From NCBI GenBank assembly GCA_964527215.1, contig CAZGNZ010000005.1, forward strand, positions 73,559 to 137,558: a stretch of 64,000 nucleotides of DNA, written 5' to 3'. The translations under genes and the position numbers were made by a program. Below are positions 9,063 to 17,511 of this stretch, piece by piece (position 1 is the first letter of the stretch; every line of letters starts with the position of its first letter). This DNA comes from CAZGNZ01 sp964527215 (GTDB taxonomy: Bacteria; Fidelibacterota; Marinisomatia; SCGC-AAA003-L08; JACNLC01). The notes under the pieces are model-generated. The model had not been told where the DNA came from, searched no databases, and saw nothing but the letters and a program-made list of their open reading frames with translations.

Positions 9063-12000
9063 ATGTCTCGTTTCATCAGGCTGTCAATTATTACCGCAAT
9101 GCTCGTTTCCGGAATGGTCATGGCCGCAGTACTGCCGGTCAGCGGACAATCCTCCGAATGCAGTTTTCTCCGCAGTTCGGACACCGTGCTGGAAACCCAG
9201 GTCAGTATTGGAGATCTGCAGACCGCTTCCATCATCAACGATGAAGGCACGTTTACCAGAATAATGCTTCCCGGTTTCCACCGGTCTCTCACCCCGGGAT
9301 CCCCTGAACTCCCGGAAATACACCGGCTGATCGAAATCCCTCTGGGTGCTGATCCCAGAGTTGAGATCACCAGCGCGTCTGTTCAGGAATACTCCCTCGC
9401 TGATTTTAATATTGACTCACCCATATTCCCGGCCCAGCCTTCCCTTCTGAAAAGCACGGATCCTGAAACTGTCCAGTTTGAATGGAACCAGGAACTGTAC
9501 GACCTTGACCGGTTTCAGGGCCACGAACTGGTGTCCGTTGAAGAAAAGGGCATCATGCGCAGCGTGCGGATCGCCAATTTGATTATCCGTCCGGTGGATT
9601 ACAATCCGGTCACCGGCATCCTGCAGATTGTCACGGATATTGAGTTTGACATCGTGTTTGACAATGCCGATATTGCCGCCACCGCTCAACTTAAAGAAGA
9701 CTACTACTCACCGGTATTTGAACCGGTTTTTGAAACCCTGGCGTATTATGACCGTCCGCAAAACCGTGATGATCTGGTAAATGATCCCATTACCATGGTG
9801 ATTGTGGCCAACAGCATGTTTGAAGGCCAGCTGGACGAATTCATCGACTGGAAAACCGAAAAAGGCTACACTGTCGTCACTGGATACACTGACGAAATCG
9901 GTTCATCCACTTCCGCCATTAAGAATTTTATACAGGATCTCTACGACAATCCCGTGAACGGAGCACCGCCCTCCTTCGTCTTGTTTGTGGGGGATGTGGC
10001 CCAGATGCCCACCTGGAACGGCAATACTGGCGGTCATGTCACGGATCTGGATTACGTTGAATACACGAACGATTACATGCCGGAGATTTATCACGGCCGA
10101 TTCTCTGCCGCAAATGCTGATCAACTGCAGGCACAGCTGGACAAAACCCTGGAATATGACCAGTTTCTGATGCCGGATCCCAGTTACCTTGGCGAAGTGG
10201 TCATGGTGGCCGGCATGGACAGCTATCACGGCGATACCTGGGCCAACGGCCAGATCAATTACGGTACAACCTACTATTTTAATGAAGAACACGGCATTAC
10301 CTCTTACACATACCTATATCCTCAGTCCGGCAGCAACTCACAGAACATCATCAATGATATCTCCGAAGGTGTAGGCTATGCCAATTACACCGCCCACTGC
10401 AGCTCAAACGGCTGGGCTGATCCCAGCTTCACGGTTTCGGACATCAACACCCTGCAGAACGACCACGAGTATCCTCTCGGTGTCGGCAATTGCTGCAGTT
10501 CCAACGAATTCGATTCCGGTACCTGCTTTGGCGAAGCCTTTTTACGCGCTGAAGAAAAGGGCGGCATCGGCTACATTGGCGGTTCCAACAGCACCTACTG
10601 GGATGAAGACTACTGGTGGGGCGTCGGCAGCGGTAACGTAGTCACCTACCCCACTTATGAAGCTACCGGACTGGGCGCTTATGACGGCATGTTCCACGAT
10701 CATGGTGAATCGGAAGACGACTGGTACATCACGAACTATGCAATCATTATGGCTGGCAACCTGGCTGTTGTTGAAGGCGGCGGCAACTCAAATTATTACT
10801 GGGAAATCTACCACCTCATGGGTGACCCTTCTCTCTCAACCTATCTGGGTGTTCCCTCTGAAAACACTGTCAGTCACCTGCCTTTCCTGCAGATCGGCGT
10901 TGATTCATTCACCATTAATGCTGATCCGTATTCGTATGCAGGTCTTTCCATGGACGGCATGCTGTACGGTGCCGGACAGGTTGGAGCAAGCGGTGTTCTG
11001 GAGCTGGCTATTGATCCCATCCTGACCGGCGGAACCGCAACAATTGTGGTCACCCGTCAAAACCGGGAACCTTACATCGGGACGGTTGAGGTTGGAAGTG
11101 CTGATGGTCCCTATGTGATTGTAGATGACTGTCTGGTTGTCGGAGACACCAATAACAATGGGGATATTGATTACGGAGAAACCATCTACATGCTGGTTCA
11201 GGCGGAAAATGTCGGCGTTGAAACCGCAACAAACGTGATCGGTACGGTTACCTCGGATGATCCTTACATTACAATGATTGACGGTACGGTCACCTTTGAC
11301 GCCATTGAGCCCGGCGGTGTGGAAGCAAGCCTGGATGTTATCGAATTCAGCATCTCTCAGGAAACACCCGATGGCCATTCAGCCAGTTTTGATGTGCATT
11401 TCGCCGGAGATTCCGGGGAATGGGACCACTATTTCACCATTTCCATCAATGCTTACTGCGTGCTGGGTGATATGAATGCCGACTGGGTCATCAATGTTCT
11501 GGACATCATCCAGATTGTGAACATCATCCTGAATATCGGTGACGGTCCCACCGACCTGGAACTGTGTGCCGCCGATGTGGATGAAAACGGCATTATCAAT
11601 ATTCTGGATGTGATCCAGGTGATCGGCTTTGTGATTAACCAGGATTACGGCTGCCGGATGTGCCGCCCTGCCGGTTATGACGATTCAGCTGTTCTGGTGT
11701 TTGACCATGCCGGCTTGAGTCTGACCGCTGACGTTCCCGTTGCCGGCTTCCAGTTTACTGTTCAGGGTCAAAACCTGTCGCTCAATCATGATCTGGGACT
11801 GGAAATTGAAACTTCCCAGGCCAACGGAACCACCACTGTCCTGGCATACAGTCCCGGCGGGAATCCTCTTCCGGAAGGCGAACACCGTCTGATCAATTCA
11901 GATTCAGAAATAATCGTTGAAAACATCATCGTAGCTGATCTTTACGGTCACGAGATGTCTGTTGCCAGCCGGGTCATTCCGGAACAGTTTAATCTGAGCC

Positions 12001-12260
12001 AGAATCATCCAAATCCCTTCAATCCGGAAACCATGATCTCCTTTGATCTGCCTTCTGCCATGAATGTGGATCTGGTGATTCATGATCTTCTCGGTCAGGA
12101 AATCATTCGACTGGCCGACGGTGTGTATGGGGCCGGTTCTCACTCGGTCGTCTGGAACAGCCTGAATGCCGACGGCAGACCCGTGCCGGCAGGTATGTAT
12201 TTCTACACCTTATCCACCGGGACTGACAGCATGACCCGGAAAATGATCTTACTGAAATAA
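9063..12260 (+). CDS. Gingipain-like C25 cysteine protease with dockerin, cohesin-like and type IX sorting domains
   Basis: 1065 residues. A signal peptide ends near VLPVSG (about residue 28) and is followed by a propeptide-like region. The C25 catalytic domain spans about 235-600: strand VLFVGDVAQMP, catalytic His445 in ANYTAHCSSNGWADP, and the Cys477-Cys478 pair in VGNCCSSNEFD, closely resembling Lys-gingipain. An Ig-like region follows (to about 795). Then come a dockerin-like module at about 802-862 (GDMNADWVINVLD and ADVDENGIINILD), a cohesin-like beta module at about 880-962 (VAGFQFTVQG, VENIIVADLYG), and a type IX C-terminal sorting domain at about 975-1065 (NHPNPFNPETMISFDLP). It is expected to be exported through the Sec and type IX systems and act at the cell surface. 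The RBS GAAAGGA precedes the ATG. The gene is monocistronic. Confidence 0.93.
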   Translation: MSRFIRLSIITAMLVSGMVMAAVLPVSGQSSECSFLRSSDTVLETQVSIGDLQTASIINDEGTFTRIMLPGFHRSLTPGSPELPEIHRLIEIPLGADPRVEITSASVQEYSLADFNIDSPIFPAQPSLLKSTDPETVQFEWNQELYDLDRFQGHELVSVEEKGIMRSVRIANLIIRPVDYNPVTGILQIVTDIEFDIVFDNADIAATAQLKEDYYSPVFEPVFETLAYYDRPQNRDDLVNDPITMVIVANSMFEGQLDEFIDWKTEKGYTVVTGYTDEIGSSTSAIKNFIQDLYDNPVNGAPPSFVLFVGDVAQMPTWNGNTGGHVTDLDYVEYTNDYMPEIYHGRFSAANADQLQAQLDKTLEYDQFLMPDPSYLGEVVMVAGMDSYHGDTWANGQINYGTTYYFNEEHGITSYTYLYPQSGSNSQNIINDISEGVGYANYTAHCSSNGWADPSFTVSDINTLQNDHEYPLGVGNCCSSNEFDSGTCFGEAFLRAEEKGGIGYIGGSNSTYWDEDYWWGVGSGNVVTYPTYEATGLGAYDGMFHDHGESEDDWYITNYAIIMAGNLAVVEGGGNSNYYWEIYHLMGDPSLSTYLGVPSENTVSHLPFLQIGVDSFTINADPYSYAGLSMDGMLYGAGQVGASGVLELAIDPILTGGTATIVVTRQNREPYIGTVEVGSADGPYVIVDDCLVVGDTNNNGDIDYGETIYMLVQAENVGVETATNVIGTVTSDDPYITMIDGTVTFDAIEPGGVEASLDVIEFSISQETPDGHSASFDVHFAGDSGEWDHYFTISINAYCVLGDMNADWVINVLDIIQIVNIILNIGDGPTDLELCAADVDENGIINILDVIQVIGFVINQDYGCRMCRPAGYDDSAVLVFDHAGLSLTADVPVAGFQFTVQGQNLSLNHDLGLEIETSQANGTTTVLAYSPGGNPLPEGEHRLINSDSEIIVENIIVADLYGHEMSVASRVIPEQFNLSQNHPNPFNPETMISFDLPSAMNVDLVIHDLLGQEIIRLADGVYGAGSHSVVWNSLNADGRPVPAGMYFYTLSTGTDSMTRKMILLK

Positions 12261-12272
12261 TAAATAGATTCT

Positions 12273-12312
12273 CCCCCGGCAGCAGGTTCCTTCGGGGGTC
12301 TGCTGCCTTACT
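12273..12312 (+). terminator. Possible intrinsic terminator after the C25 protease
   Basis: The 8-bp stem GGCAGCAG (12279-12286) / CTGCTGCC (12301-12308) starts 18 bp after the stop codon. An alternative pairing CCCCG with CGGGG overlaps it. The following T-tract is weak (TTACTTTG), so this is only a moderate terminator candidate. Confidence 0.45.
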
Positions 12313-12490
12313 TTGAGAAACAGTCTGAAAACCCTTCCGCCCATAACCCATAACAGAAATCAAATCCGGATTTCACGGTATTCCATTTCAGGTCTCACTG
12401 TCCTCTGGAAATGATCTCATTTACAGCCAATACTCTTTTCGGAAGCTGCGTCCTTAAAATGACAGGATTTGTTTCATTATTGACAACGCT

Positions 12491-13510
12491 TTGGAAAAAT
12501 CAACACTGTACAGCCGGAGACGATTCATTAACACATCGCTGAAAAGTCTGGTTTACCTGACTCTTAATTCGAAATTCATTCCCGCATTTAACCATGACAC
12601 ATCTGATCATTTCTATTTCGCGGTTATTGCGGACACGCACATCATTGATGATCAATACAGTCAAAATCCCAGCAGCTGGTTCACCAACCTGACCATCAGG
12701 AAAGCCAATCAGCGCTTCGCCAGAGTTCGGGATATGATCAACGCTTCCCCGTTTCCCATTGACATGGTATTCATTACCGGTGATTTTATCCACAATCATC
12801 CATCATCCAAATGGGATTATTACTTTGAAAATCACACCCGATTTGACGAAGCCAAAGCCATTATGTCGGGGTTTAATGCACCGGTTTTCCCTGGTTTGGG
12901 TAATCATGACTACAACATTGACAAGTATCGCACAACCGATCGGGGGCGAATCAATTTTCAGCTGACACATGATCTTTTTCGTGAGAAATTCAATGTTGAT
13001 CCTTATTACTGCGTCAGGATGCACGGTTATAATTTCATCCATCTGAACAACTTCCTTGGCCGAACTTTTCAGCCGGGAGGCGAGAAAACCAGTCTCATGA
13101 GCGGCAGCTATGGAGAAGAACAGCTGAATTGGCTGGAAGGGATACTGGAACAGCGGAAACCGTCATTTATTTTTACACATTTCCCGCTGCAGATGATCAA
13201 AAACACAGAAATCGGGGACTATGGAATTACGGGTCTGCTGAAGAAATATCAGGACAGCGTGCTGTCGGTATTCAGCGGACATACTCATATCTGGTTTGAT
13301 TTCAAACATAAGTACGGACCAAACCACATCGTCAGCGGTTCAACCCGTATGGATGATAACAGTTATATGATTGTCAGGGTCAATCGCCGTGAAACGATCC
13401 ACGACATAATGAACTACTCGCAAATTCTCTGGCAGACCCCCTGGGCCAGGCCGTTTACAAAACCCCGACGCCCGCGCAGAATAGTCAACCCTGTTGCAGC
13501 AGCGATATAG
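12491..13510 (+). CDS. Exported metallophosphoesterase
   Basis: 339 residues from a TTG codon. No ATG or GTG lies in frame nearby and no clear ribosome-binding site is visible, so the start is uncertain. The first residues contain a twin-arginine-like SRRRFINTSLKSLVYLTL, suggesting Tat export. The calcineurin-type metal motifs are all present in order: VIADTHI (DxH), ITGDFIHNH (GDxxH region), GLGNHD (GNHD), FTHFP and FSGHTH. It should hydrolyse phosphoesters in the periplasm with two bound metals; the substrate is unknown. It stands alone, 230 bp after the protease, and ends convergently with the YwqK-repeat gene. Confidence 0.82.
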   Translation: MEKSTLYSRRRFINTSLKSLVYLTLNSKFIPAFNHDTSDHFYFAVIADTHIIDDQYSQNPSSWFTNLTIRKANQRFARVRDMINASPFPIDMVFITGDFIHNHPSSKWDYYFENHTRFDEAKAIMSGFNAPVFPGLGNHDYNIDKYRTTDRGRINFQLTHDLFREKFNVDPYYCVRMHGYNFIHLNNFLGRTFQPGGEKTSLMSGSYGEEQLNWLEGILEQRKPSFIFTHFPLQMIKNTEIGDYGITGLLKKYQDSVLSVFSGHTHIWFDFKHKYGPNHIVSGSTRMDDNSYMIVRVNRRETIHDIMNYSQILWQTPWARPFTKPRRPRRIVNPVAAAI

Positions 13511-13533
13511 CTGCCGTCTTTTTCCGGTATCTG

Positions 13534-14604
13534 TTACCGGGTTTCATAATTGAATTCAACGCGTAAGCCGCCTTCATCATGATATTCCACCTGCTGACCG
13601 GAACTGCGTCCCATGTCATATTGATGCTGCAGCTTCATTGATCCGTCGGAATGGTACTCCGTCTGAATGCCATGCAGTTTGCCGTTCTGATAGTTCCATG
13701 TCCCCCGAACCTGGCCGTTTTCATACCACATGGTGCAGGAGCTGTCCAGTTCCCCCTCATTGAAATAGCATTCTGATCCTTTTATCCCGTTCGCATACCA
13801 CTCAAGCTGCCATCCGTGTCTTTTCCCTTTGGCATACTGCGAACGCCCCTGATTCGTCCCGTCCTCGTACCAGCTTTCCTGAATACCCTCTTCCTGCCCG
13901 TTTTTCATCCATCTCTGCTTGCGAAGCTGACCGCTGGCAAACCAGAATTTCTGAGGACCGTCCATTTTCCCGTGCAGGTAGTTTTTCTGATATTTCAGTA
14001 CACCCGGTCCATGGTAGCTGGTCTGTTTTCCATGGTACTGACCATCCAGATACCGGTGCTCCATGAACAGACTGCCGTCAAACGAATATTCCCGCTGAAA
14101 CCCCTGCAGGACTCCCGTTCCATAGGTTTCCTCCAGTTTCAGCTTTCCATTCTCATGCCAGTTCTGCTGAAGCCCATGTAATTTGCCTTCCAGATAAAAA
14201 AATTGGCTTTTCTGCTGTCCCGATTCATACCACTCTGCAGCCGGACCGGACGCTGTACCGGAATCAAAAGTCCACTGCCCGCGTCGCTGACCCGTTTCAT
14301 AATACCAGACATAGAGTCCCTGCTTCAGGTTATTCTTATAATCTCCTTCTTCCTTCAGCTCACCATTTTCATACCAATATTGAAATCGGCCGGTTTTGAG
14401 TCCGTCCTGATAGCGCCCGGTCATTTTTACGGCTCCACTGGGATAAACCGCCTTCACCCGTCCGGTAAACGGGCTGGTATGATCCTTCAGCCAGGCCACC
14501 CCGTCGCGAACCTGAATTTCCGACAGCGGTACCTCCGGTGTGCAGGCCCACATGAGAAAAATGATCGTGCCCCATAATAAAACCGAAGACAGCAGATTTT
14601 TCAT
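13534..14604 (-). CDS. YwqK/MORN-2 repeat lipoprotein
   Basis: 356 residues. An N-terminal signal with lipobox FLMWAC (Cys21) marks a lipoprotein. The rest is about twelve tandem copies of a roughly 23-residue repeat with the pattern WYENGQxxxxxYxxGxxHG, for example YWYENGELKEEGDYKNNLKQG and WYESGQQKSQFFYLEGKLHG (each under 21 residues here when trimmed). This repeat defines the MORN_2/YwqK family, often annotated as an antitoxin from B. subtilis YwqK, although most such proteins are beta-rich scaffolds of unknown function. It probably sits on the inner or outer membrane facing the periplasm. Twelve bp upstream ends the TPR-thioredoxin gene, so the two form an operon. Confidence 0.8.
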   Translation of the reverse strand: MKNLLSSVLLWGTIIFLMWACTPEVPLSEIQVRDGVAWLKDHTSPFTGRVKAVYPSGAVKMTGRYQDGLKTGRFQYWYENGELKEEGDYKNNLKQGLYVWYYETGQRRGQWTFDSGTASGPAAEWYESGQQKSQFFYLEGKLHGLQQNWHENGKLKLEETYGTGVLQGFQREYSFDGSLFMEHRYLDGQYHGKQTSYHGPGVLKYQKNYLHGKMDGPQKFWFASGQLRKQRWMKNGQEEGIQESWYEDGTNQGRSQYAKGKRHGWQLEWYANGIKGSECYFNEGELDSSCTMWYENGQVRGTWNYQNGKLHGIQTEYHSDGSMKLQHQYDMGRSSGQQVEYHDEGGLRVEFNYETR

Positions 14605-14616
14605 TTTACACCCTAT

Positions 14617-16104
14617 TCAGTTTTGGAGATCCTGGACCCACCAGGACAATTTTTCCTCTAATTCCTGAGAATATCCAATCTGTTCATACCGCAATTTCCC
14701 GGTATTGTCAACCACACAGATAAAGGGGATGCTGTTGAAACCGTAATGCTCAGCAAGCTTGTCGTTTCCAAACAGGAACTCCATGGCATATTCATTGTCT
14801 TTCATAATGGACTTGGCCAGTTCCACATCCCGTTCCCAAATGTTCACTGAAAAAACTCTGACATTTTCAGGCTTTTCGGTCCGGCACCAGGTGTCCAGAA
14901 CCGGCATTGCTGCTTTGCATGGACCGCACCAGGAAGCCCAGAAGTCAAGGATAATGATATTGCCGGCCAGATCAGATAACCGAAGGGTATCGCCTTCCAG
15001 GTTTGTCAAAACCCAGTTGAAGGCCTCTTTCATCGTTTTCGAATCAAGTGTTTCTGCGCGCCGTTCATCTGAACCACGTTCCCAGGCCAGTTCCATTTTT
15101 TGCACCAGTTCGGACCAGCGGTCATCATCCTGAAGCGGTTTCAGATCACGGCTTTTTGATGTGTTTTCCACGTAGCCCCAGCCATTGTCCGCTGCCCTGA
15201 ATAAAAAATCAAAGGCATCATCCCTGCGTTCCTGTACGGCTGCATACCGGGCCAGATGATACAACGTGCGGGGATTTTCCTGCCAGTTGGACACCGATTT
15301 CAGATGTGCTTCAATCCGTTCGTATTCCTGATTGATACGCAGCAGATTGGTGTAAATCTGATCGATTTTGTCCTGCCTTTCCGATGGTTTGTAATCTCCG
15401 TCTGTAATTTTCTGATCAACATGATCGGATACACTGTTCAGGGTCTGATCGTAATCCTTCAGACTGTTGTGTATTCGGGCAAATTCCAGATCATTCACCC
15501 AGGCAGCTTCCGCCTGCTCCGCTTTTTCGAGGAACTCCAATGCTGCGGGATAATCCTTCTGATACTTTACCAGGCTGAACATAAATCTCAGACTGATATC
15601 ATTATCACCTTCAAACTCGTAAAACCGCCGAAGCAGATGCTCATCTTCCGAGAGAGAACCAGCCAGGGCCGTCCGCTCCTCCGCACTTCCGCGTCTGTCA
15701 AACAAACTTAACACATACGGTGCAAAAACCAGCCGGTACCCGTAAACCCAGTCAGGTGCCAGTTCAATGGTCCGTTTTCCAAGGCGGATCTGTTCCAGCG
15801 GATCATCCAGCAGCCGGCCGTACATGTACACAAACCGGGCTGAATCCGGATGAGTATCATATGCTTTCCGGGCATGGGCAACCGCCGCTTCAGCATCTAT
15901 CCGTTTCCAGCGATTCTGTGCAGTTCGTATGGTTTCCATATCCTGCGCAGCATCAATGAATTCACGACATACCGGAACGACGGCTGAATCAGCCTCCAAA
16001 TCCTCAATCACACGGTTAAAGTCATCAAGAGTATACCCTCCGGCACTCAGCAGGGAAGTGAATATGACAGATATGAACAGAACAGGTGACAGGTACGACA
16101 GCAT
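14617..16104 (-). CDS. TPR protein with TlpA-like thioredoxin domain
   Basis: I place the start at the ATG at 16104 (MLSYLSPVLFISVIFTSLL), which begins a proper signal peptide; the in-frame Met 11 codons upstream gives a polar lead-in. About 495 residues. The first 350 are helical with TPR-like repeats (AAVAHARKAYDTHPDSARFV, YPAALEFLEKAEQAEAAWV). The C-terminal 140 are a thioredoxin fold with ILDFWASWCGPCKAAMPVLD, a TlpA/ResA-type active site. Such periplasmic proteins reduce disulphides, for instance in apocytochromes; the nearby multihaem cytochrome makes this attractive but unproven. It is followed by the YwqK lipoprotein in one transcript. Confidence 0.85.
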   Translation of the reverse strand: MLSYLSPVLFISVIFTSLLSAGGYTLDDFNRVIEDLEADSAVVPVCREFIDAAQDMETIRTAQNRWKRIDAEAAVAHARKAYDTHPDSARFVYMYGRLLDDPLEQIRLGKRTIELAPDWVYGYRLVFAPYVLSLFDRRGSAEERTALAGSLSEDEHLLRRFYEFEGDNDISLRFMFSLVKYQKDYPAALEFLEKAEQAEAAWVNDLEFARIHNSLKDYDQTLNSVSDHVDQKITDGDYKPSERQDKIDQIYTNLLRINQEYERIEAHLKSVSNWQENPRTLYHLARYAAVQERRDDAFDFLFRAADNGWGYVENTSKSRDLKPLQDDDRWSELVQKMELAWERGSDERRAETLDSKTMKEAFNWVLTNLEGDTLRLSDLAGNIIILDFWASWCGPCKAAMPVLDTWCRTEKPENVRVFSVNIWERDVELAKSIMKDNEYAMEFLFGNDKLAEHYGFNSIPFICVVDNTGKLRYEQIGYSQELEEKLSWWVQDLQN

Positions 16105-16434
16105 TTTTTCTCCGGATTGGATTGATTGATTAACCATTTCAGGCGGGGAAACTTGTGTCGGCTTTTAAATACAATACAACATATATTCCGTGAACTCCTT
16201 TGCAGAAACCGACTGCTCAATTTAAATTCAGGTCATCGGCTGAGGATCATTTTAAAATTTTTGAAATGAATCAGGATCACCGGTAAATTCCTGAAACAAT
16301 TGCCGATTTTTTATCTGCCGACTGCCGGTCGCTCAGACTGACTGAGTTCCCTACAGGGTTTCACCGCAGGTAACGAATGGTGATCATCTATATATTTACA
16401 CAGCTCACGGTTCTCATACTATTTTGGAGTTTTT
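16105..16434. other. 330-bp divergent intergenic region
   Basis: It separates the minus-strand thioredoxin gene from the plus-strand CydA-like operon and must hold the promoters of both. It is AT-rich, with a run TTTTAAAATTTTTGAAAT near 16251. I see no gene, repeat copy or clear operator. Confidence 0.5.
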
Positions 16435-17511
16435 ATGGAAGGTCAGCAATTAATTCCCGTACCGGATGCTATTCCTGCATCCTGGGGCTGGTTCGAAATG
16501 CTGGGACTGGTCACTCTTCTGCTGCATTTTATCATGATGAACGTCATCCTCGGAGGATCTTTTCTCATTTTCGGATTCAGACTGCCAGGAATTCTAAATA
16601 CCCGCGGACGAAGTGCGATCGTCAGCCTGGTCGGCAAAATACCAACAGGCTTTGCCCTGGCCGTTAATTTTGGGGTGGCACCGCTCCTGTTCCTGCAGGT
16701 ACTGTACGGACATTTTTTTTACACATCGTCCATTTTGATGGGTCTGTACTGGATTCTCATCATCCCCCTGCTGATTCTGGCATATTACGGGGCCTATATT
16801 CAGCTCTATAAATGGGATTCCGCTCCCGCCCTCAGCCGAATGTTTTCTTTCCTGACACTCATCATCCTGATTTATATATCATTCATATTCAGCAATGCAA
16901 TGTCTTTGATGGTCCGGCCGGATGCGTGGCCGCAGTATTTCACAAATCGCGGAGGAACGTTGCTGAACTGGTCCGATGCCACGCTGTTTCCCCGCTGGCT
17001 GCATATGGTTGTCGGATCCATCGCCGTGGCAGGACTGGCGGTCAGCGTTTTCTGGCACTTCAGCAGAACGGATCAGGACAACCGTTCCCGTCATATTGAA
17101 ACCGGCCTGAAAATTTTCGGGTGGACCACCATGGTCCAGGCGGCCATCGGAATTTGGTATCTGCTCACCCTTCCGAAAGATACAATGATGCTCTTCATGG
17201 GACGCAATCCCGTGTATACCATTATTATGCTTCTCGGTATTCTCTGCGGGCTGACGGCCATTGTTACCGCGATGAGAAATCTGTTTAAAACCACATTTCT
17301 AATGGCAATTCTGACCATGGCACTGATGGTGCTGATGCGGTCATTTGTACGCACCGCAAACCTGTCGGATTATTTCTCCGTGAGCGAACTGCGTGTCCAG
17401 CCCCAGACCGGAAATCTGGTTCTGTTTCTGCTCGTGTTTGCTATTGGGATGGGCTGTGTGACCTGGATGCTGTCTATGATACCGAAGTCGGATGAAGGGA
17501 GGACGTCATGA
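16435..17511 (+). CDS. CydA-like polytopic membrane protein, partner of the octaheme fusion
   Basis: 358 residues with about nine hydrophobic helices. Near the start, LLLHFIMMNVILGGSFL resembles the first helix of cytochrome bd subunit I (CydA), with His as a possible haem b ligand. RWLHMVVGSIAVAGLAVSVFWHF resembles a later His-bearing CydA helix. No CXXCH motif is present. I read it as a quinol-interacting haem b subunit, by resemblance only. TTTTGGAG lies 8 bases before the ATG. The stop overlaps the next start (ATGA at 17508-17511), so the two proteins are translationally coupled and most likely form one complex. I cannot name a described family with certainty. Confidence 0.7.
   Translation: MEGQQLIPVPDAIPASWGWFEMLGLVTLLLHFIMMNVILGGSFLIFGFRLPGILNTRGRSAIVSLVGKIPTGFALAVNFGVAPLLFLQVLYGHFFYTSSILMGLYWILIIPLLILAYYGAYIQLYKWDSAPALSRMFSFLTLIILIYISFIFSNAMSLMVRPDAWPQYFTNRGGTLLNWSDATLFPRWLHMVVGSIAVAGLAVSVFWHFSRTDQDNRSRHIETGLKIFGWTTMVQAAIGIWYLLTLPKDTMMLFMGRNPVYTIIMLLGILCGLTAIVTAMRNLFKTTFLMAILTMALMVLMRSFVRTANLSDYFSVSELRVQPQTGNLVLFLLVFAIGMGCVTWMLSMIPKSDEGRTS

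Noticed and set aside
13518..13540. CCGGTA/TACCGG hairpin between two convergent genes as a terminator
   Set aside because: The stem is only 6 bp and neither strand has a T-tract directly after it.
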